Shown in pieces: positions 56,102-64,000 of a stretch of DNA of 64,000 bases. The notes under the pieces are model-generated. The model was not told where the DNA came from. It ran no database searches and saw nothing but the letters and a program-made list of their open reading frames with translations. The stretch covers positions 16,965,001 through 17,029,000 of the forward strand of contig JBBMNZ010000007.1 in the NCBI GenBank assembly GCA_037954325.1, given 5' to 3'. Each line of letters begins with the position of its first letter. The first letter of the stretch is position 1. Source of the stretch: Fistularia commersonii (Eukaryota > Chordata > Actinopteri > Syngnathiformes > Fistulariidae). A program made the position numbers and the translations under genes.

Positions 56102-58780
56102 CTAATCGGTTGGGAAGATAAGGAAGCCACTGAAGGAATGACCCGCGCTGAAACTTGTCGCGATGTTGTTGTAGGTGGTGGCCTGTAACGACACCTCGTC
56201 TCCGACCTCAAGATCCAGGACTGCGGAGCCAGAAGTGACCAGGAAACCCTCCCCCATGTCGCACATCATCAGCTGACTGTCACTGCCCTTCAACAGTTTC
56301 AGGCACACCTGCCACACACACACAGGTCGGATGGCATCATACTTCAGTAGACAAAATAGGCGATGTCGATGAAAAAAATATTCACTCATTTTGTTTTGTC
56401 CAGTTTTCTAGCATCCTTGCTCTGTGCAACATTATATAACAGTGTCAAGGAGTCTATTATAAATAATAAAGGAAAGCTTGATGGAGCCAGAAAAAAATGT
56501 TTGTTGGCACAAGAGGAGCCATGTTACTCAATTTGGGTGTTTAAAATTTTGAATAATATGTCCAATATTCTGCCCTTGGGTTCTTTATAGCTTTAGAGAT
56601 CATTTGGTTATAATCCAAAGGGATTTATCTATTTATTTACATGTTATGTAATGCTATACAATGTTTTTTTTTTTATATGCCATGTTTATGTTATGCAATG
56701 TCCTTTGGCATTTCTTGAATTGTTCCTGCTTGATTTTGCACTGCAAATTCACAATATCTATATTTTTAATAAAAAGTTGCAGGTATGGGTAGCAGGAAAA
56801 AATATGAGTGCAAATCAATAAGGACAGAATATCTAAGTCAACAAGAACTTGCAACAATTTTGTGGGAAACACCAGAAACTGACTGCAAAAATGTTTTTAC
56901 AAGTTATTAAAAATTAAAAACATGCAAGCCAGTGATACCCCATGAATAGGTAAACAGTGTATCTAAAATGTTTTTATTTGCAAATCAAGGTTTGAAGGGT
57001 GATGCTCTGTCAGGTGTAGTTCAAGAGTTACGAAAGGCTTCTGTTTGTCATTAGAAATTTACCACGCCTAAGTCAGCTGTAACATACTTGATTTTACAGA
57101 GAATGCAAGATGTTCAAGCGAAGTAAGATTTTATGAAACAATCCACTCACCCTGCTCTTTGCTGATAAGTGGTAACTGAAGAAATAAACTCCTTTAATGG
57201 CACATACAAATATGCCATTTCCTGAAAGCGAGTCACCTTTCAACCGGGACTCCAGGTCAGGTTGAAACTCACTGTTGGAGAAACACACACGGAGTTTGAC
57301 GGTGGTGTAAATACAATATCATGCATTGATGCACGTCGGTAGCATAAGAGGGCACTGGAGGATTCTCTTCACCCATCTGGTTCAAAAGGCAAATACTAAA
57401 ACACTTTGGTAAGAAACATAAACATCCAAAAATTAGCCGCCGGTTACTTTAAGGGCAGCAAAAACACATAGACCACCAATGAGTGTAAAGGAACCTAGAA
57501 TGAGAATAATCAAATAATCAAAATGAGAAACAAGTATTTTGACCCTGAAATATGACAAAAATATAAAAGAATAAAGAAAGGAAACCCATGACTAGTTAGG
57601 ATCTTGAAACTTGTATCAGCTGTGAAATTGTGGTGCAATGACATACACACACACACACACTTGCATGTGAGCAAACACTTGCACGACTAACATACGCTCA
57701 CACCTGTTGAAGATGATGTTGGTGTCCAGCTCTGGTGGCTGTGACAGTGTACGTTTGTAGGAAAAGAATGACGTCTGCTGATTGGACGGGTTGAAGGCTC
57801 TTCCCTTCGGCCCCCGAAGACCTGGTTTTCCAGGGGGTCCCGGCAACCCGTCGTCTCCTTTCATCCCGGGTCGCCCCGGGGGTCCGTGCGGCCCTTGCGT
57901 CCCCTTCTGACCCCGGAGACAAGAACCAGCCTCACCTGATGGCACAGGAACACAGTTCCTGAGAAGTTACTAGGTGGACCCCCCCGAAACTGGCTTCATG
58001 CGAATCACACATCCAGTTGTTTTTGTGTTGCATCATGTGACAACGAGGCCCCGTGGATGGTGACACGGGGAGAATGTTAGTGATCGGTAAAAGTCGGAGT
58101 GAGCTGACCCGTGTCTCCCTTCTCTCCCTTCGGACCATCTCTGCCGTTGGGTCCATGAGTTCCCGGTATGCCAGGAATCCCCGGTGGTCCGCCGCATGAC
58201 TGTGTGGCCACTAGACTGACCTGAACCAACAGGAGGGACACTGCAGTACCACAGGTCAGCCACTAGGGGGCCGATACACATACACACACACACACACGAA
58301 TGTCAGCATCACCGAGGATCGCTTACAGAGTGAAATGAAAATCTGTTGAAATTCTAAATGTTTGAATTGCAGGGATTTAAAAATCAAATATGGGCAGCTG
58401 AAAAGGAAATAAAGGTGCAACTTCTAATTCCTATTCGATAATAATATATTATTTTGAAATTTGAATTGGCTGGTCTCAAACCAAATTAATCTGCTTCGAA
58501 TAAATGTGATTTCTTTAAATAATTTGACAACCCTAATTGCTTTGAGGTAAAGATTTGATGTCAAATGTTCTCAGATTACACACTCACACATACACAAGCT
58601 GATGCCATTTGAAAGCATATCACACATTTAACATACAATGTCATATAATTTCATTTATATTAGTGACATTTCAAACCTGGATGATGTCTTTCACCTGAGA
58701 AATAGTCTTTAAAATTGGACAGAGGTCCTAATATCAACACCGTATCAGTCTGAGATTGTAATGATTAAGAGTCTTACCAT
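56102..58780 (-). CDS. c1qa: Complement C1q A-chain-like protein
   Basis: C1q chains assemble into the secreted recognition subunit that starts the classical complement pathway. Exons in transcript order: 58780-58778 (ATG only), 58262-58109, 57935-57704, 57271-57151, 56308-56102; 717 nt, 238 residues (human chains about 245). Residues 1-23 are a signal peptide (MWLTCGTAVSLLLVQVS...). Cys24 sits just before the collagen stem, as for the interchain disulphide in C1q. Gly-X-Y triplets run to about residue 97 with a break at GSCLRG (Cys58). The globular domain spans about 107-238 (TNIIFN, FVCAIKGVYFFSYHLS, VCLKLLKG, LMMCDM, ending HSFSGFLIFPTD). The A chain is favoured by NIIFN and FSGFLIFP; the symbol is tentative and B is possible. 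The ATG-only first exon is inferred from the donor ATG/gtaaga and the acceptor CCCCCTAG, which restores the signal peptide in phase. Confidence 0.8.
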
Positions 58781-58850
58781 TTCACAGACAGGTCAGTGTC
58801 CAGTCCTGCGAGGGAACGATGATGGAGGAGCACAAGCTCGTCCCGCTCCG
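58781..58850 (-). other. 5' UTR of the C1q A-like gene
   Basis: The sequence upstream of the ATG at 58780 has no in-frame ATG and ends at the donor gtaaga. The transcription start is not determinable; the upstream limit is an estimate. Confidence 0.45.
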
Positions 58851-58863
58851 CTGTGAAAAAGAT

Positions 58864-58873
58864 GGAAGTGAAA
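58864..58873 (+). promoter_or_regulatory. PU.1/IRF composite element (EICE) upstream of the C1q A-like gene
   Basis: GGAAGTGAAA fits the ETS-IRF composite consensus GGAANNGAAA exactly and lies about 85 nt upstream of the predicted start codon. PU.1 and IRF8 are known activators of C1q genes in macrophages and dendritic cells. The site matches that biology, but activity is inferred. Confidence 0.5.
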
Positions 58874-58879
58874 CCGATT

Positions 58880-60974
58880 TAAGCTCTCACGGCAGCTGAG
58901 GGAGAAATAAAAGAAGCATTTTAGTTTCTCACCATTGAAAAGTCAGGGAAAAAGTAAACTGCTGCAGCATGGAGAAACCCTCAGTGATCTAAAACCAATG
59001 TTTTGAATATTTTGCAGGTCCTTCCATCCAGCTGCTAAACAAGTATTTTACACCCAGCTTTGCTCCCAATAGACATAATTCATTCCTTTATTCATAAATC
59101 CATCCACGTATAGTGTTGCTTTTGGAAGCAGCTGATATCCGCTGACAGCTTCCAGTTCTTGCACAAGAGTGGTTATATGTCTTATATTTTCTGATATTTT
59201 TGTGACCTTCTGTTTTAAGTTATCATATTAATTACTCAACTGCACTGTCCATTTTCTGTGTGCTTTAACATTTCCCTGGTGTGGGAAGATTTAAGGCACA
59301 TGCTATTCTATCCTCAATAATCTACAGTTGATTCAGACGATTGATCCCCTCCTGCTTCTAAAAGATATGTCCTTTCCTGATCATTTTCGATCAATATATC
59401 AAGTTAATATTCCTTGTCTTGGGATCCCGCTGGAAACCGCTCACAACATTTTCAGAAAATGATGGACACAATATGATGAGCAATCAAGTCTGATTTCTTT
59501 CAGTATAGAAAACAAAAGCATTAATCTCTTTTGGCTTCCATGGATTAATTTCTATTCTTTCACACAAGTCTTATATGAATTTTGTATTTCTTCCGAATGA
59601 AGAAATATCAGTGTCAAATGGAAAAATGTTGTGAAGGTCAACCACCGTAGTGGCCTTGGTATGATTATATAGACATAGTGTAATGCCATGCAGTGTGTGT
59701 GTACGTTTGTGTGTCTTTGTCAAAAAAATAAAAAATAAATAAAATAAATGGTTGACATACAAGAGGCTGCATGAGTTGATGAAGCATTTGCTGCATTTTA
59801 CTTTAAAACTTTGACCACCAAACACATCACAAACATTAGGAAGTGAAACTGTTTAATGAGAAGTCTGGAATATTTCCACCTGATGAAGTTTCGATGATGA
59901 GGCGTCTCTGAATGTCTTATATTAGAAAAATAACACATTTCCTTCCGGATTAACATTGTGTTCTGTTATTTCTTTTACTTCCTCTTTGTTTTCTGAAAAA
60001 CACTGACATCTCAGTCCAAAGTTCTCAACCCAACTCTCATCTAAGTATCTGTTCCACATTATCCTGAATCTCTGAGAAGTTATCCAACAACAAATACTGT
60101 TGATATCCTGTTTGACAGTTTGACTTTTTCTCAGATCCGCTTTCCGTTTATTCTTTCTGACACTTTATTTTCTGCAGGGTGAGAAATTATCTCTTCTGAA
60201 CGACTCCTCGAAAGTCACCAACACCTGCAAGTGAGAGCCAATGAACATTCTACTCTTCAGTTGACCTCCTTGGTTTGGGGTCACGATGTGGATGATGATG
60301 ATGTCATTGTTTCACAATGTGTCAAAACCTTAATATAAACAAGTCAAGGCCACAAGGTGAGCCCCCAAACCCACTGAAAGTTGATTTGTTGACATAATGT
60401 GCTGTATTCCCTTTATCCATTTTGGCAGATTTAACACAAAGAGACCCAGGACTACCTTTGCAGAACCTTTCCTTGATAATCTTCAGAGCTGCTGTGTTAC
60501 AGGAGTGACTACATATATTTTTTGGATACCTGAATACACAATAAGGTAATGGTTATTATTTTCCAAATTATTATTTAAAGCAACCATTGATGAAGCAACT
60601 GGATGAAATGATCTATGTCAGGAGCATCACACTTTACCAACTCTCGAGCAGGAGGTCAGGAGAGGATCCGGAACAGGTTAGAGGAAGAGATGAAAATAAA
60701 AACAAATTTGCAGTGTTGTGCCTTTTTTTTTTTTTTTTAGTGTAGTTTTTTTTTCCTTTTGTTATCGATACAACCTGTGTCCTGCAAATCTAACTGTCTT
60801 CAAGACTCAAATAGGAAGAACAAATGCATTGTGTCCACAAAACACAGATAAATCCTTTTTTTTTTCTTTCATTAATTCTTTAATTAATCACAGAAGTTTG
60901 ATCAGGATTAATTCTTCCCTACATGAGCTCTTCTCCCCGTGCTTTTTGTTCTCGTGGTAAAAATGTGAGAACAT
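58880..60974. other. Spacer between the two C1q-like genes
   Basis: AT-rich sequence with no convincing exon. A short plus-strand open segment at 60179-60233 has an acceptor-like CTGCAG before it but no partner. The 3' UTR of the downstream-lying B/C-like gene must be in the right-hand part. Confidence 0.55.
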
Positions 60975-61352
60975 TCAATTGGGCTTCAGCAGGAAGCCGG
61001 AGAAGATGCTGTAGCCACTGGGCTTCCCTCTCATCCCTCGATAGTCCAGAGTCTCCAGCCAAACTTCCTGATCCCTCGACAGGTAAATCACCTGGCTGCT
61101 GGAAGTCACCTGGGGAGACAACAGTGGAAACAAGATCACAGATGCAACCTTTTTAAAAGACAGAACTGATTACATTTGCGCACCTTTATCATTCAGTTCA
61201 TTTTTATATTTACGCTATTGCTGCGTGTGTATTTGTCAGAATGGAATACTGAGTAACAAGAAAAAAATTATGACTTTTGCCAAAAGTTGCTTTCAAACAT
61301 GAAAGTAAAAAACAAAACACAAATCTGTGTGGTGCTTTGGGCTCATCTAATG

Positions 61353-61391
<39 letters not shown>

Positions 61392-63159
61392 GACACACAC
61401 ATTCACATTTATAAATACACAGTATAAAAGATAAAAACAGACCCTGCGGCTGCAAGGGTCAAATGGCAAGAAAATTATGACAATGATGATTTATTTAAGA
61501 AAGAACATTTTACTCCATTAAAAAGATCCATTTCAAAGTAATTGATTATACGTCCCATTAATTTTTTTGGCATTACTTTGCCGCTGTCATCATGTATGAC
61601 AGAGGATATTCACATTTTCCTTTTTTTTTTTTTTTAATTTCAAGATAACTAGTAATGATTTCGGTCTCCTAATTTGATCTAATGATTCTGCCGCACAGCA
61701 AATGTTTTGACAACCTGTCTCCTTTGACGCCGGTGATCGCAGAAAGTTATCAGAGGGTTGGCATCCAGTTTCAAGACCACGCAGAGCCTGTCCTCCAACG
61801 AGGCGTGGTACACAAAGTAGTATGCTCCTGGGATGCGGCATCTACAACACAACTTTTTCACTCAAAGTTTTGGAAATGAGCATTTAACCTGCATACATTC
61901 ATCGATGAAGCGTCGTGGTTGAACTGAATTGTAAAAAACACCTCAAAAACAACAAACGACCATCCTTTTCGGAGCAGAAGAAGGTTTCCTCACTTAAAGT
62001 GACCACTTGTGACATTGTAGTCGTTGTTGATGTTGGTGATGACCGTGAGGAAGCGGATCACGCTGGACCTTGATGGATATTCATTGGTTGCTCTGGCAAC
62101 ACTGAACGCTGCCTGCTGATGGTCCCCGGCAACCCTGAAGCAGCAGACGCAATCCCCAGTGTCCATTGAGAAAAATAATTTCAAAGAGAATTATCCCTGT
62201 TAAGTATATATACATAGATGAATGATTGTTTCTTTAAGGAATAACTGGGAAGAAAAATATCTTTGGTGTCTAAAATGGACAGCTGAGATTTAATACCCAA
62301 CATCTCCTGCTTCACCAGGAGGTCCATCAGTCCCTTGTCTCCCTGGCGTTCCACGCTCCCCGCTCGGGCCCCTCTTACCAGGGGCCCCTATAGGCCCGGG
62401 ATCCCCCCTCTCTCCCTTCTGGGGGCCATAGCTGCTGCACAGCACGGCTCCTGCAGAGGCAGAAACATGCTAGTTACTACAACATGGATACTATACTATT
62501 ACAAAAGGATGTTTTGTATTTTTATGTTGGGAAAAATGTTTGCCTCCTTTCTAGGAGCAAGTCCCTCTGACTTCATACACAGATGACACTCTAATTTACA
62601 TTTAATGTAATTTACAAATTTGACCCATGTGAGTCTTTTTTATAACATTTAACTTAGCGCAAGTGGTTTGATGCAACTGCCAATCAGATCGTTCAAAATG
62701 CCCTGGGTCATTATTTCTTACTTGAGTTGAAAATTATTAAACACATTGTTTTTGAACAGTAATTTTCACAAAAATGAATTACCTAGCCATAAAATTCCAT
62801 TCAGTTTTTCAAACTACAATGAAGTGCAAGCTGGATATTTTTTTTCTCCATAGCATTTTTAATTAGCCTTTGAGCATGTCTGAAATTATTATCACAGATA
62901 AACCAAAGCATGTAACATCCACTACAACTTATAATAAGTAAACATTGTGACTTGTGGAAAATGACATCGACCCAATGAGTCTCATTGCAAATTGACTGTT
63001 CCCTCGCTTACCAAACCCAAATTCAAAATTCACACACATGCGAAGTAATCCTTCAACCAGCCCATGTGCCTTCATTTCCCACCATGTTATTGTTTATTTT
63101 TACAAAACTAATTTAGACCAACTGCCTCCTATCAGTTTATGTGTCCGTGTGAGTGTGTG

Positions 63160-63207
<48 letters not shown>

Positions 63208-63499
63208 CACCTGGCTCTCCTTTCTCTCCTTTCTGTCCATCTCGACCATCTTTGCCATGCTGCCCAGGAAGACCTGTGGAAAAATGAAAGGTAATAACAC
63301 ACACACATGCACACACACACGTGCATCCGTGCAAATTTACACACACGTGCTGTATATTTTTATACTTGCATACTGTACCTGGTATCCCCGGGAACCCCGT
63401 TGTAGGGCAGGAGTCTGTGTTTTGGTTGTCCACAATGGGTATACCCACATCGCCCAGGTTTCCATTGAATAAAAGAAGAAAGAAGAAGCAGCGGAGCAT
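60975..63499 (-). CDS. c1qc: Complement C1q B/C-chain-like protein
   Basis: Exons in transcript order: 63499-63379, 63273-63211, 62450-62297, 62134-61994, 61841-61715, 61109-60975; 741 nt, 246 residues. Start MLRCFFFLLLFNGNLGDVG gives a signal peptide; an upstream in-frame Met is separated by the acceptor CCGGTCAG. Cys31 (TDSCPTTGFPG) precedes the collagen stem, which is broken at GAVLCSSYGPQ (Cys66). The globular domain is about 119-246: FSVARATNEYPSRSSVIRFL, NDYNVTSG with a sequon at Asn153, CRIPGAYYFVYHAS, LCVV, LITFCDH, and the end YSIFSGFLLKPN. YYFVYHAS is C-chain-like, whereas VITNINNDY is B-chain-like, so the symbol is tentative. The donor at 61715/61714 (CAG/gttgtc) is weak, but joining to VTSSSQVIYL restores the domain. 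Confidence 0.78.
61357..61386. repeat. (CA)n microsatellite
   Basis: About 15 CA units on the plus strand in the last intron of the B/C-like gene. Confidence 0.95.
63157..63206. repeat. (CA)n tract just inside a C1q donor site
   Basis: On the gene's strand the donor CCAG/gtgaa of the exon 63273-63211 is followed within 5 nt by about 25 CA units. CA repeats near splice sites bind hnRNP L and can silence or enhance splicing, so this tract may modulate the exon. Confidence 0.85.
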
Positions 63500-63509
63500 G
63501 ATGGAGGAC

Positions 63510-64000
63510 CTGACCGGAAAAAGACGTATGACACTGAAAAAGTATCCTGACAAAGAAACAAGTTTAAGACCCTTAAAACACCAAGATCTCTAATGCACTG
63601 TGTTTTTGCTATAAATCAAGGTGAGACAAGTTCTTCATTCCCTGACCACAATCTACCACAGCGCTTACAATAACGTCGAACAAGAAAATCCCATTGTATT
63701 GCTCAAATTCTAAATTCTTATTTACATGAACAACAATAATTTGAAAATATTCCAACTGTGTAAGTAAAAGAAGATTTTAAAAAAGAATTGCTGACAGCTT
63801 CCATTGGTATATTCAAGAGTGGAGTGTAAAACTCACGTGAAAGAACAGACCGGCGAATGAAGTAAACCCATGGCCATTTTAAGGAAAATAAAATTGAAGC
63901 TCCGCAACCTGCAGCCACCAGAGGAGGAACACGACAGAAACTAACGTTTCAGCTGGTCTCACCACTTTCCAGCTCATAATCTGCGTAGTTCTGCATTTTC
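63510..64000 (-). other. Upstream region of the C1q B/C-like gene with a possible exon at the window edge
   Basis: The exon holding the start codon begins at 63509 after an acceptor (TTTTTCCGGTCAG), so at least one upstream exon exists. A donor-like AAAGTG/gtgaga at 63963/63962 ends a segment with a short frame (MQNYADYELESG). It could be the first non-coding exon of this gene or the start of a neighbour; if joined to 63509 its frame does not match the C1q frame. The window ends here. Confidence 0.3.

Noticed and set aside
60179..60233. Plus-strand mini-exon candidate GEKLSLLNDSSKVTNTCK ending in a stop
   Set aside because: An acceptor-like CTGCAG precedes it, but there is no partner exon and no similarity that I recognise.
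62087..62100. X-box-like GTTGCTCTGGCAAC
   Set aside because: Lies inside the coding exon 61994-62134 of the C1q B/C-like gene, where it encodes VARAT; treated as coincidence.

Overview
The window is vertebrate nuclear DNA, almost certainly from a ray-finned fish and probably a percomorph-type teleost. Reasons: long genes broken into many short exons with GT..AG introns, dense (CA)n and homopolymer tracts, and fish-typical dispersed repeats (a Penelope-like element, hAT-type non-autonomous elements with intact 8-bp target duplications, truncated LINEs). No bacterial-type genes, CRISPR arrays, rRNA or tRNA genes were seen.

Positions 1-8596 are the 3' part of a long first intron. Positions 8597-50781 carry 48 in-phase coding exons of a filamin on the plus strand, from the end of the first calponin-homology domain to the stop codon. 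The exons add up to 2,514 codons including the stop. With the missing first exon (about 98 residues in the human protein) this gives about 2,610 residues, close to human filamin B (2,602). Hinge 1, the 19/20 linker, hinge 2 and the C terminus all read as filamin B rather than A or C, so I call it flnb. The order is actin-binding domain, Ig-like repeats 1-15, hinge 1, repeats 16-23, hinge 2, and the dimerising repeat 24. A 3' UTR of about 1.35 kb ends near an AATAAA at 52113.

Three places in flnb look built for isoform choice. The 84-nt hinge-1 exon (35319-35402) is followed by three TGCATG motifs. The 123-nt exon at 43101-43223 has the size and position of the 41 residues missing from the human var-1 isoforms. 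A new phase-compatible 237-nt candidate exon (43808-44044) sits behind a 245-nt pyrimidine tract, exactly where filamin C carries its extra insertion. In addition, exon 14 reads on for 76 codons into its intron, followed by an ATTAAA.

Positions 52136-55909 are intergenic and hold a decayed LINE. Two complement-C1q-type genes then lie head-to-tail on the minus strand: an A-chain-like gene (56102-58780, 238 residues) and a B/C-chain-like gene (60975-63499, 246 residues). Each has a signal peptide, an N-terminal cysteine, a short interrupted collagen stem and a globular C1q domain. Unlike the mammalian genes as I know them, the globular domain is split over three exons. A PU.1/IRF composite site lies just upstream of the A-like gene, matching the macrophage regulation known for C1q. 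Filamin B is a cytoskeletal scaffold and the C1q chains are secreted pattern-recognition subunits; I see no functional link beyond being neighbours.
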